Part shown: positions 39,765 through 48,476 of the stretch, in pieces | Layout of the letters: each line of letters begins with the position of its first letter | Numbering within the stretch: position 1 is the stretch's first letter | From: Ignatzschineria sp. | GTDB taxonomy: Bacteria; Pseudomonadota; Gammaproteobacteria; Cardiobacteriales; Wohlfahrtiimonadaceae | Length of the DNA stretch: 64,000 nucleotides | Assembly: GCA_030150405.1 (NCBI GenBank) | Contig: JASLFU010000016.1 | Span: 4,660-68,659, forward strand | Direction of reading: 5' to 3' | Notes under the pieces: generated by a model | Database searches by the model: none | What the model was told of the DNA's origin: nothing | Seen by the model: only the letters and a program-made list of their open reading frames with translations | Position numbers and translations under genes: made by a program

Positions 39765-39973
39765 AGAGTGTTGGGCATCCTTATTCTATAAAGCAACAGG
39801 GCAAGCTAAAGCCCTAAACCGCAAAAGATGTTTAGTCCAGCCTATAGCTTGCGCCTGAATGGGCTCTAAATTGTTTGTGGCAGTTCGCATAATGATAGGT
39901 GTGATATCTCTATTCCTTCCCCAATTTTTCACTTAATCTCTACAGAATAGCTTTAAGCGCTCAAAGGGTAAAA

Positions 39974-40672
39974 TTAGTAATCGAGGAAGAGATAGCCCAG
40001 CCCATGTACTGTCTTAAACCAAGGTAAACCATTTTCCCGTTTGGGGAGTTTTTTGCGGATATTACTAAGATGCATATCGATCACTCGGTCAAAGGTTTGG
40101 TGCCGTTTACCAAGGACATTTTTGCTCAACTCTTCTCGGCTAATGGTTTCGCCTTTATGGTCGGCCATATAGTAAAGAAGGGAGAACTCCGTGCTCGTTA
40201 GATTGATGGGCTCGCCTTCATAGGTGGCCGAAAACTGCGCCTGATTAAGGACTAACCCCCCGCTCTCTATAATGGGGCTCTTATCTTGCGTGCTTTCCGT
40301 ATTGTTCTGTTTCTGAATACGGATACGGGTACGAATGCGGGCAATGAGCTCCCGGTCATCAAAAGGTTTGGGAATATAATCATCAGCCCCAAGTTCTAAG
40401 CCTAAAACACGGTCGATACTATCGGCTTTTGCAGAGAGCATTAAAACCGGGAGGTGGGGGAGCTTTTTACGAATCTCTTTAAGCGTATCCCAGCCATTTT
40501 TCTTAGGCATCATGACATCTAAAATAACAATATCGGGTACGGTGTGTTCGAGGTACTTTAAGCACTCAACACCATTATTGCAGACGGAGACCTTAAAGCC
40601 TTCAATCGTCAAAAGTTCCGATACTAATGTCTGTAATTCTAAGTCATCATCAACAAATAAAACTTTTGGCAT
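39974..40672 (-). CDS. cpxR: Envelope-stress response regulator CpxR
   Basis: OmpR-family regulator, 232 residues. Receiver domain with the acidic VDDD pocket, phosphoacceptor in LDVMMPKKNG, LGLELGADDYIPKPF; winged-helix DNA-binding domain with LTSTEFSLLYYMADH, SREELSKNVLGKR, FDRVIDMHLSNIRKKLP and WFKTVHGLGYLF. The match to E. coli CpxR is strong throughout. Divergent from cpxP, with a CpxR site in the shared 152-base gap, suggesting autoregulation. Confidence 0.94.
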   Translation of the reverse strand: MPKVLFVDDDLELQTLVSELLTIEGFKVSVCNNGVECLKYLEHTVPDIVILDVMMPKKNGWDTLKEIRKKLPHLPVLMLSAKADSIDRVLGLELGADDYIPKPFDDRELIARIRTRIRIQKQNNTESTQDKSPIIESGGLVLNQAQFSATYEGEPINLTSTEFSLLYYMADHKGETISREELSKNVLGKRHQTFDRVIDMHLSNIRKKLPKRENGLPWFKTVHGLGYLFLDY

Positions 40673-40737
40673 CTAACGCCCTCCTTTTATCCCATTATAC
40701 TCCAATCATCTTTTCAAAATCAGGGGTAAGCCTATGA

Positions 40738-40752
40738 TTTACGTAACTTTAC
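40738..40752. promoter_or_regulatory. CpxR-binding site between cpxR and cpxP
   Basis: TTTAC, GTAAC, TTTAC: this is the reverse complement of the E. coli CpxR consensus GTAAA-N5-GTAAA with no mismatch. It lies about 45 bases upstream of the cpxP -10 element. Confidence 0.8.
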
Positions 40753-40783
40753 AAAGGATCATTCTGTTTCTTGCTGCCTCTTG

Positions 40784-40789
40784 TATAAT
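40784..40789 (+). promoter_or_regulatory. -10 element of the cpxP promoter
   Basis: Perfect TATAAT, 36 bases before the cpxP ATG. The -35 region (ATTCTG at 17 bases) is poor, as expected for a promoter needing an activator such as CpxR. Confidence 0.6.
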
Positions 40790-40824
40790 GAAGACTCTAC
40801 TGAGTAACTCAAAAGGAGTTCAAA

Positions 40825-41397
40825 ATGAAGAAACGTATTTTAATCACTGCAGCGGCCCTTGTGGCTCTCTCAGCGCCGGCTATGGCAGAGAAGATGGAGC
40901 AAAGAGGGGGGAACGGGGGGCAAAATAAGATCTCAACGTCCCAAAAAGTAAAGCAGGGAGAGAAGAAGTTTCCTAAAACTCATTCAGAAACCCATGGTTT
41001 TTACACCCCAGAGCGTGCAGAGCTGCGGGAAGATATGCGCCGTTTAATGAGTGGCGATACCTTTGATGAAGCGCTAGCTAAAGAGATTATCGAAAAGAGT
41101 AAACTCACCGATGAGGAGCGCTTAGAGATGCTCCGCACCCAGTTTGAAGCTCGTAAAGAGCGCCGCTTAGAGCGTATGAAAGCTAATGCCGAAGGGCGTG
41201 CAGAGCGTTTAGAGCAGAGAGCGGAGCGAGAGAAGGCGCGTCAGGAAGGGCGTTTGCCAGAAAAGAATTCACGCAAAGGTGAGCGGGGGGATAAAAATAG
41301 CGCCAAAGGAAATAAGGGTGATAGAGCCAATTCCCCCAAAGGGGAGCGAGGCCCTAAAGAGGGAAATAAACCCGGGAGAGGGCAGAATAACTCCTAA
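40825..41397 (+). CDS. cpxP: CpxP/Spy-like periplasmic stress protein with collagen-like tail
   Basis: 190 residues. Sec signal peptide (MKKRILITAAALVALSAPAMA) cleaved near residue 21. The middle (residues ~55-130) is a charged helical region resembling CpxP/Spy: FYTPERAELREDMRRLM, then KSKLTDEERLEMLRTQFEARKERRLERM with a degenerate LTxxQ motif. The last ~45 residues are low-complexity Lys/Gly/Arg/Asn with collagen-like KGERG repeats, not known to me from CpxP. Position divergent from cpxRA with a CpxR site supports the assignment more than the sequence alone. AAAGGAG precedes the ATG. Confidence 0.72.
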   Translation: MKKRILITAAALVALSAPAMAEKMEQRGGNGGQNKISTSQKVKQGEKKFPKTHSETHGFYTPERAELREDMRRLMSGDTFDEALAKEIIEKSKLTDEERLEMLRTQFEARKERRLERMKANAEGRAERLEQRAEREKARQEGRLPEKNSRKGERGDKNSAKGNKGDRANSPKGERGPKEGNKPGRGQNNS

Positions 41398-41490
41398 AAG
41401 TTAAGGCTCCCTAAGATGGCGATAGATGATTAAGGTGATTAATGTTTAATGAATTAATCAATAGTCATAAATCTCTACCTTAAAGCGCTG

Positions 41491-41525
41491 GTAAAGTGAG
41501 GGTAAAATCTTTACGAAATCTTTAC
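41491..41525. promoter_or_regulatory. Symmetrical array of four CpxR half-sites
   Basis: GTAAA at 41,491 and 41,502 and TTTAC at 41,510 and 41,521. Each pair has an 11-base period (6-base spacer) and the two pairs face each other around a centre at ~41,508. CpxR sites tolerate spacers of 4-8 bases. The array stands in a gene-free gap, ahead of a candidate small RNA. Confidence 0.55.
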
Positions 41526-41554
41526 GAAAGCTCTCTAAAACGCTTTATATAAGA

Positions 41555-41661
41555 GTTTTAAGAGGAATTATTCGCACTGAGATTTGATCGCCATCATTTA
41601 AAGGCTTAAAAAATAAACCGCAAGCTTAAGGCTAAAAATCGCTTGGGCTTGCGGTTTTTTT
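41555..41661 (+). ncRNA. Candidate Cpx-controlled small RNA
   Basis: Proposed transcript of ~105 nt. A -10-like TATAAG (41,548-41,553) follows the CpxR-site array by 23 bases, and the unit ends in a strong rho-independent terminator at 41,616-41,661. No ribosome-binding site followed by a plausible frame is visible within it. Start and existence are inferred from layout only; promoter-less read-through from cpxP, giving a CpxQ-like 3' RNA, is an alternative. Confidence 0.3.
41614..41661. terminator. Bidirectional rho-independent terminator (cpxP side and trkH)
   Basis: Perfect 10-bp stem AACCGCAAGC/GCTTGCGGTT with seven T residues on the plus strand and TTTATTTTTT on the minus strand, so it can end both the rightward transcript and trkH. 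Confidence 0.85.
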
Positions 41662-41736
41662 AATTGTTTCTGTAATGCTTTTGCTGCTTTTTATAGGCGA
41701 TATTTTGTATCCCGTATTATCTATGCCGAATTCTAC

Positions 41737-43194
41737 TTAGTTACGCCAGAAGCTCGGGGTTATTAGCACAAAGAGTGTAAAGATCTCTAGCCGCCCTAAA
41801 ATCATGGTAAAGACTAAGGTCGAGAGGGAAGCAGGGGAGAGTGAGCTGTAATTACTGGCGACCTCCCCTAAGCCAGGGCCTGTAATATTTAAGCAGGCAG
41901 CAACGGCGGAAAAAGCATCTAAAGGGGTGAGACCAAAGGCGGTCATAACGAGGGTTAAAATAGCTGTAGAGAGCGCATAGAGCCCTAAAAAAGCCCAAAC
42001 ACTCCCTAAAATATTGGGGGGAATAATACGCTTATTTAAACGAACAGGAAAGCGAGCATGGGGATGGATTAAGAGCTTAACCTCCCGCAAGGCTTGTTTG
42101 GTAAGAAGGAGAACCCGAATCACCTTCATTCCTCCCGAGGTTGAGCCAGAGCAGCCCCCAATAAAGGTGATAAAGACGATTAAAATGGGGATGTAGCTCG
42201 GCCAATCATTAAAGTTCGAGATGGAGAGCCCTGTGGTGGTAATCATGGAGATAACAGCAAACGCCGCCTCATGGAGAGCTCTGCCGATGGTGGCAAACTC
42301 CTGATGATAGTAGAGCCCCATCGCCACTAAAAGGATCGCCGTAATGCAGATAAAGAAAAAGGCCTGAAACTCTGTATTTTCCAGGTAATAGCGGAAGCTT
42401 CGTTTACGAAAGGCTAAGAAGTGAGCGGTAAAATTTACGCCCCCTAAAAACATAAAGAGAATAGCGGTACTTTCGATAAAGCGGCTCTCAAAATGGCCAA
42501 GGCTGGCATCGTAATTCGAAAAGCCCGCAGTGGCCACTGTGGTAAAACCGTGGGTAATGGCATCAAAAAGATCCATCCCCCCAATGAGGTAAGCAATAAT
42601 ACATAAAAAGAGCAATACCAGATAAACCGACCAAAGATTACGGGCTGTCTGGGCGATTCTTGGGGTGAGCTTATCCTCCTTGATCGGGCCGGAGGCCTCC
42701 ACTTTAAAGAGTGCCATGCCCCCCATGCCTAAAAGCGGCATAATCGCCACAGCGAGAATAACGATCCCCATCCCGCCAAAAAAATGGAGCTGAGTGCGGT
42801 ACCAGAGGAGTGATTTGGGCAGTAGTTCAAGTTCCGAGAGCACCGTCGCCCCTGTGGTGGTAAAGCCTGAAGTTGCCTCAAAAAGCGCATGGCTAAAGGG
42901 GAGCGATAAGATGGGGGAGATCATAAAGGGGAGCGCACTAATTAAGCTTAAACTGGTCCAGAAGAGGGCAACAATCAAGAAGCCATCTCGTGTTTTTAGC
43001 CGATTTTTTACCGAGTAGAAGGGCACCCATAATAAGAGCCCAAGAGAGAGGCTAACTAAAAAGGTCATAATAAAGTAGGGTGCTTGCTTATCGTCATAGA
43101 TCCAAGAGACAAGCGCAGGGATAAGATAGGTAAAGCTAAAGCTGCTTATAAATATCCCCATAATTTTAAAAATAATCGCCACTTGAGTGCGCAT
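41737..43194 (-). CDS. trkH: Trk potassium uptake protein TrkH
   Basis: Inner-membrane K+ translocating subunit, 485 residues. Four pore-loop repeats are visible with their selectivity-filter glycines: TSGFTTTGATVL, TTVATAGFSNY, ITTTGLSISN and CLNITGPGLGEV. A conserved SGSTSGGMKVIR segment follows the third pore. TrkA, the nucleotide-binding partner, is not in the window. ATG at the upstream end, no operon partner on this strand. Confidence 0.94.
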   Translation of the reverse strand: MRTQVAIIFKIMGIFISSFSFTYLIPALVSWIYDDKQAPYFIMTFLVSLSLGLLLWVPFYSVKNRLKTRDGFLIVALFWTSLSLISALPFMISPILSLPFSHALFEATSGFTTTGATVLSELELLPKSLLWYRTQLHFFGGMGIVILAVAIMPLLGMGGMALFKVEASGPIKEDKLTPRIAQTARNLWSVYLVLLFLCIIAYLIGGMDLFDAITHGFTTVATAGFSNYDASLGHFESRFIESTAILFMFLGGVNFTAHFLAFRKRSFRYYLENTEFQAFFFICITAILLVAMGLYYHQEFATIGRALHEAAFAVISMITTTGLSISNFNDWPSYIPILIVFITFIGGCSGSTSGGMKVIRVLLLTKQALREVKLLIHPHARFPVRLNKRIIPPNILGSVWAFLGLYALSTAILTLVMTAFGLTPLDAFSAVAACLNITGPGLGEVASNYSSLSPASLSTLVFTMILGRLEIFTLFVLITPSFWRN

Positions 43195-43329
43195 TGCTGA
43201 TTCTCTCTTATCGATATTGGTGATCGGTCATCTTATCGGCAGAGGCTCTACTTTTGCCCTTTTCTGCGCGAGCCTAAAATTATAACGATTTATAATGTTT
43301 TAGGAGGAAAAAAATAGAATATTGGGATC

Positions 43330-43473
43330 GTGCTCTTTAAATACCCGCTCTTTAAAGCTTTGCTAGCAGCGGGCGGGCTCTCCCTTTTCTTATTAAAAGA
43401 GTATGGAAAAGGTGAGCTTTTAGGGCATTTAGGTAAAAGGGGCAAAGGAAAAGCGCACCCCTATAAAGGTTAA
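43330..43473 (+). CDS. Possible small membrane protein (47 aa)
   Basis: A GTG-started frame of 47 codons ending in TAA in the gene-free gap between trkH and the Lpp-like gene. The product begins LFKYPLFKALLAAGG, continues with a hydrophobic LSLFLLKEYG and ends with a basic, glycine/lysine-rich tail. Codon choice resembles neighbouring genes, and TATAAT (43,291) with AGGAGG (43,302) stand upstream. Against it: AGGAGG is 22 bases from the GTG, too far for normal initiation, unless the in-frame ATT at 43,321 is used. No homolog recognised. Confidence 0.35.
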   Translation: MLFKYPLFKALLAAGGLSLFLLKEYGKGELLGHLGKRGKGKAHPYKG

Positions 43474-43519
43474 ATAATTGAGATTGATATAAAAAAGGCA
43501 GTTAATTTTTCATAAACTC

Positions 43520-43548
43520 TTGCATTCTAACCGGTTATGCTACAGAAT
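43520..43548 (+). promoter_or_regulatory. Putative promoter of the Lpp-like gene
   Basis: TTGCAT, 17-base spacer, CAGAAT, implying a leader of ~65 bases before the ATG at 43,621. Confidence 0.4.
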
Positions 43549-43620
43549 ATTAGGTGTGTCTCAGAGGGTATTCAACGAGACTACACATCTTTTAAATTAA
43601 TTTAATTTAAGGAAATAACA

Positions 43621-43806
43621 ATGAAAAACTTAGTAAAAATCACTGCAATCGCAGCTTTAGGCGCGATCACTGTTGGTTGTGCATCAACAGCTACTTCAGA
43701 AACTAAAGCAGACGAAGCTTTAAGAACAGCTAACGAAGCGAAAAGCATTGCAATCGCTACACAAGCTCAGTTCGACAAATACTTCACTAAAACACGTTAC
43801 AAATAA
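43621..43806 (+). CDS. Short Lpp-like outer-membrane lipoprotein
   Basis: 61 residues. Signal peptide with lipobox ITVGC; Cys20 is the predicted lipidated residue, leaving a 42-residue mature protein. The mature part (ADEALRTANEAKSIAIATQ) has a heptad-like pattern of small hydrophobic residues and ends in RYK, a C-terminal lysine as in Braun's lipoprotein, where that lysine is joined to peptidoglycan. E. coli Lpp has 58 mature residues, so this is shorter. Strong A-rich, AAGGAAA-preceded ATG and its own terminator suggest an abundant product. Confidence 0.8.
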   Translation: MKNLVKITAIAALGAITVGCASTATSETKADEALRTANEAKSIAIATQAQFDKYFTKTRYK

Positions 43807-43828
43807 TAACGGGTTTTAATTGAATATA

Positions 43829-43860
43829 AAAAAGGGTTCCTTCGGGAGCCCTTTTCTTTT
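43829..43860 (+). terminator. Rho-independent terminator of the Lpp-like gene
   Basis: AAAAGGGTTCC, TTCG tetraloop, GGAGCCCTTTT, then CTTTT. Confidence 0.9.
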
Positions 43861-44201
43861 GCTTAGGATTTTTTATTAACCTTTCAAAAATATTTTAAAG
43901 TTTCTTCTAGCCCTCACAGCCCTCTCAGCGCTCCACCCCCCTTAAAGAGCCCTTAGCGAAGGTGTAAAGATCAATATAAAACGAGATCTATGCTAAAGGA
44001 CATATTTTAACAAGCGGATAAATAGCGATTATTCCCATTAATGCTTTTATCTTTTTTAATATTGAGAGAGTTACTTAAAGATTAATTCCAAAATTAACTG
44101 CCAAATTAACCTTCCCCTTAATAGGGCGCGGGGGGATTCAATAATCCAAAGGGATAATCAATATCGTTAAATATTTCTCAATTTTCTTAAATAAGGGGCA
44201 T
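43861..44201. other. Intergenic stretch, no gene recognised
   Basis: 340 AT-rich bases between the Lpp-like terminator and the hemB terminator. I see no plausible coding frame, tRNA or clear promoter in it. Confidence 0.5.
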
Positions 44202-44249
44202 AAAAAAGCCGCCTCTCTCTTTATATTCCTAATATAAAAAGAGGGCGAC
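44202..44249 (-). terminator. Rho-independent terminator of hemB
   Basis: On the minus strand GTCGCC ... TATATT pairs with AATATA ... GGCGGC in a long interrupted stem, followed by six T residues. Confidence 0.75.
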
Positions 44250-44304
44250 ATTCTCGCTATTTCTCATCTATCTTATTTTGATGAGCCGAATGAATAGATA
44301 GCCT

Positions 44305-45420
<1,116 letters not shown>

Positions 45421-45453
45421 TTAAGACAAAGATCTAACTGCTGGGGCGATCGT

Positions 45454-46455
45454 TTACTCCTCTAATTTTTGCTCCCGGGCGAGAAGCTGTTTTAACGAGG
45501 TCATCGGGAGCACATTATGATGAAGAATCTGATAGACCTGATTCGCAATAGGAAGATCAATCTCCAGAGACTTTCCTAATTCGTAGATATTCCCCACCAC
45601 ATTTGCCCCCTCTACCACTTGGCCAATCTCTTTAAAGGCATCGGCGGCTTTTGTTCCCTTCCCGAGCAGAAGGCCAAAGCGGCGATTTCGGGATTGGTTA
45701 TCGGTAGCGGTTAATACAAGATCCCCCATGCCCGCTAAGCCCATAAAGGTTTTAATATCTCCCCCAAGGGCGACGCCTAAGCGGCTCATCTCTGCTAATC
45801 CCCGGGTAATAAGGGCTGCACGGGCATTTGCGCCAAAGCCTAAGCCATCGGAGATCCCTGTGGCAATGGCGATCACATTTTTATAAGCGCCCGCTAATTG
45901 CACCCCTTTAATGTCGTGGTTGCCATAAACCCGCATGGTATTGTGATGAAAGTAGGGGATCACCTCATTAATCTCATCTAAGCTATTACCGGCAATGGCA
46001 ATAGCGGTGGGGTGTTGTTTAGCCACTTCTAGGGCAAAACTTGGGCCAGAGAGAATGGTAAACCGCCCATCGGGAAAGTGGCGATAGAAGGTATCGCTTA
46101 AAAAACCGTTATCGTCATGGTCGATCCCTTTTGTAGCGGAGATAAAGGGGGGCCATTGATCGATATCGAGCACCCGTAGCTTAGCGAGGGTCTCATTAAA
46201 AGCGGTGGAAGGAATCGCCAGTAAAATGGCATCGGCCTCTTTTACGGCGGCCATTAAAGAGCTGGTTACGCTCAATTTCTCGGGGAAGGGGATTGCGGGG
46301 AGGTAATCCTCATTCATGCGGAGTTTTTGCATCTCTTCTACATGATCCGCCTTGTGGCTCCAAAGCGTGGTATTAAACTCTTGCGCCAGATGAATGGCTA
46401 ATGCAGTCCCCCAAGATCCGGCACCAATAACGGCAATGGATTTTGCATTGCTCAT
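45454..46455 (-). CDS. gpsA: Glycerol-3-phosphate dehydrogenase [NAD(P)+]
   Basis: Reduces dihydroxyacetone phosphate to sn-glycerol 3-phosphate for phospholipid synthesis. 333 residues. Rossmann loop GAGSWGTALA near the N-terminus, SATKGID, LSGPSFALEVA, the catalytic lysine in AGAYKNVIAIATG, GANARAALITRGL and the glycine-rich GLAGMGDLVLT are all present. Monocistronic between hemB and a porin gene, all on the minus strand. Confidence 0.95.
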   Translation of the reverse strand: MSNAKSIAVIGAGSWGTALAIHLAQEFNTTLWSHKADHVEEMQKLRMNEDYLPAIPFPEKLSVTSSLMAAVKEADAILLAIPSTAFNETLAKLRVLDIDQWPPFISATKGIDHDDNGFLSDTFYRHFPDGRFTILSGPSFALEVAKQHPTAIAIAGNSLDEINEVIPYFHHNTMRVYGNHDIKGVQLAGAYKNVIAIATGISDGLGFGANARAALITRGLAEMSRLGVALGGDIKTFMGLAGMGDLVLTATDNQSRNRRFGLLLGKGTKAADAFKEIGQVVEGANVVGNIYELGKSLEIDLPIANQVYQILHHNVLPMTSLKQLLAREQKLEE

Positions 46456-46603
46456 AAATGACTCCTTCTAGCTGTAAATGATTCAATAGAGAGATTATAT
46501 CATAGGGCTTATTTTTAGCGCTTTAGAAGGGTGGGGCGGGGATCTTTTTATTAAGAGTAAGAGTTAAGGGGGCAGATAGTTACAAGCAGTAAGGGCAGGC
46601 AAT

Positions 46604-46640
46604 AAAAAAGCCCACATTCCGAAGAATGTAGGCCTTTTTT
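46604..46640 (-). terminator. Rho-independent terminator of the first porin gene
   Basis: AAAAAAGGCCTACATTC, TTCG, GAATGTGGGCTTTTTT on the minus strand; nearly symmetrical. Confidence 0.9.
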
Positions 46641-46688
46641 AAAGTTTCTGAGTAGTTCACTCGTTCTAATTATGCCGTTAGGCGTAAA

Positions 46689-47819
46689 TTAGAAGTCGTG
46701 ACGCATACCGATAGATACTTTGTTGTCTTTAAGTTTTGGATCAGCATCTTCGCCGTAGAATTTCGCTCTATCTTCGCCGTACTCAACCCATGCACGTGTA
46801 CGTTGTGAGAGCTTTTGCTCAAAACCTACCGCCCATGACTTAACTTTGTCCTGTTTAACGCCAGCTAATTTCTCGCGGTTTTCGCCGTATGCTACGCGGA
46901 TAGTGCTGTAGTTGTTAGGACCGAATGAAGAGCTGATACCAACATCCCAACCCTTGTGCTTCTCTTTCTCGCCTTCTGCAGGGTTGTAACGACCTTCAGT
47001 GTAACCTGCTGTGAAGCGAACGTTGTCGTGTGAGTAACCTAAGTTAAGACCCCACGCTTTAGAGTTAACAGCATTATCAGTTTCATCAGCCTGTAAATCT
47101 AAACCACGTGTTTTACCTTGGAGGTAACCTGCTTTCGCGAAGAGTGCACCGTTGTCACCCATGTCGAAAGTGTAGTGTGCGTTGATTGTCCAGAGGTCTA
47201 AGTGCTTCTCACCGTTAAGCTCTTCGTCCATAACTACAGCTGCGTTGAAGCCGAAGCCGTTGAAATCAGGAGATACGTATGCAAGTGATTTACCTACACG
47301 ATCAAGGCTTGTTTTGGTCATGTTACCGCCATCAAGCGCTTCTTTATCTGAGAACGCTCTGTGCATTACACGTTGTGCTGCAGTTGAGCCAACACCGTTG
47401 AAGTCGTCCATTACTGAACCGTCAACGATGGTTACTTTGAATGGGTTGTCTTGACGACCCATAGCAACTGTACCCCAGTCACCAGTGAAGCCCATGTACG
47501 CTAAACGTGTGCTGAAGTTGTTGTCTTTTTCAGCTGTAGCGTTAGAAGCCATACCGTCGAAGCCCCACTCTAAGTGGTAGATAACTGCGTTGCCGTTACC
47601 TAAATCTTCAGAACCTTTAAGACCGATACGTGAACCTAAGTCGTTAAAGTTAGATACGCGGTTTTTAAGGTTGTTTTTAAGGCTGCCTTCGTTGTTCCAG
47701 CTTTCTGTTTTCTTGTTTTCGTAATCGAAACGAACAGAACCGTAAAGAACAGTTTCAGCTTGTGCTGCACCTAAAGTAAGAGCAGATGCTACTGCTACTG
47801 CAAAGATACTCTTTTTCAT
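46689..47819 (-). CDS. Outer-membrane general porin (paralog A)
   Basis: 376 residues. Signal peptide MKKSIFAVAVASALTLGAAQA, then a 16-strand type beta-barrel with alternating polar/aromatic strands beginning ETVLYGSVRFDYEN and ending in IGMRHDF, the C-terminal aromatic signal for barrel assembly. GFTGDWGTVAMGRQ marks the region before constriction loop 3. Closest to Gram-negative porins of the Neisseria/OmpC type. Over 60% alike to the second porin, most different in the surface-loop stretches (residues ~140-180 and ~205-240). Confidence 0.92.
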   Translation of the reverse strand: MKKSIFAVAVASALTLGAAQAETVLYGSVRFDYENKKTESWNNEGSLKNNLKNRVSNFNDLGSRIGLKGSEDLGNGNAVIYHLEWGFDGMASNATAEKDNNFSTRLAYMGFTGDWGTVAMGRQDNPFKVTIVDGSVMDDFNGVGSTAAQRVMHRAFSDKEALDGGNMTKTSLDRVGKSLAYVSPDFNGFGFNAAVVMDEELNGEKHLDLWTINAHYTFDMGDNGALFAKAGYLQGKTRGLDLQADETDNAVNSKAWGLNLGYSHDNVRFTAGYTEGRYNPAEGEKEKHKGWDVGISSSFGPNNYSTIRVAYGENREKLAGVKQDKVKSWAVGFEQKLSQRTRAWVEYGEDRAKFYGEDADPKLKDNKVSIGMRHDF

Positions 47820-47882
47820 GTTATCTCCATCGAGTTAAATAAAAATATAAGCGTTAAGACTCTTTAAAAGTCTATGGAGCGT

Positions 47883-47911
47883 ATTTAAACGCATTTTTAT
47901 CCTTTCTGCAA
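47883..47911 (-). promoter_or_regulatory. Possible promoter of porin A
   Basis: Minus strand: TTGCAG, 17-base spacer, TTAAAT, giving a ~60-base leader with an AGACT/AGTCT inverted repeat (around 47,858-47,874). Confidence 0.35.
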
Positions 47912-48394
47912 CTTTATTTGTATTTTTAATACATTTTTTGACGTTTATTATCATATTTACAACAGCAGAAGTGGCGAAGGGTGAAATTCGGAGGGGCTGT
48001 AATCCGCTATTTAAGCGCTATTTGGGGCTTTATCAAAAATGATACATCTATTTGGGTGGGGAAAATAATTTTTTTATAAAAAAGGAGACTTTTCTCAAAA
48101 TTTATAAAAAAGCGTATTAAAAAGGATACTTTTTGTGCTTTTATTAGCCACTTTTGGAGTGGGTGGCGGGGGCTTTCATCATATTGACGATTTTAAAATC
48201 TTACTCATTAAGGTTTAAAGCTTTAGATGGGGGGAGGTTTTGGGCTGAATATTAAAGATAGAAAGATCGCCCTCTATTTAAACGCTATCGCCAGTAAGAA
48301 GGGCTCAATAATAAAAGGAGATAAAAGAGCAGGGAAGAGGCAAGGGAATAAGGGGAGAGAATAGAGGTAGGAATAGGGGAGAATAAAGAGCCAT
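47912..48394. other. Intergenic stretch between the two porin genes
   Basis: 480 bases with poly-A/T runs and purine-rich GGGGAGA stretches near 48,340-48,380. No coding frame or RNA gene that I can support. Confidence 0.5.
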
Positions 48395-48422
48395 AAAAAA
48401 AGCCCACATCTAAGATGTGGGC
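48395..48422 (-). terminator. Rho-independent terminator of the second porin gene
   Basis: Minus strand GCCCACATC, TTA loop, GATGTGGGC, followed by TTTTTTTA. Its stem is closely related to that of the first porin's terminator. Confidence 0.9.
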
Positions 48423-48476
48423 CTGTAACATTCTCTTTCGTGCTACACGATTCTAAATTATGCCGTTAGGCGTAAA

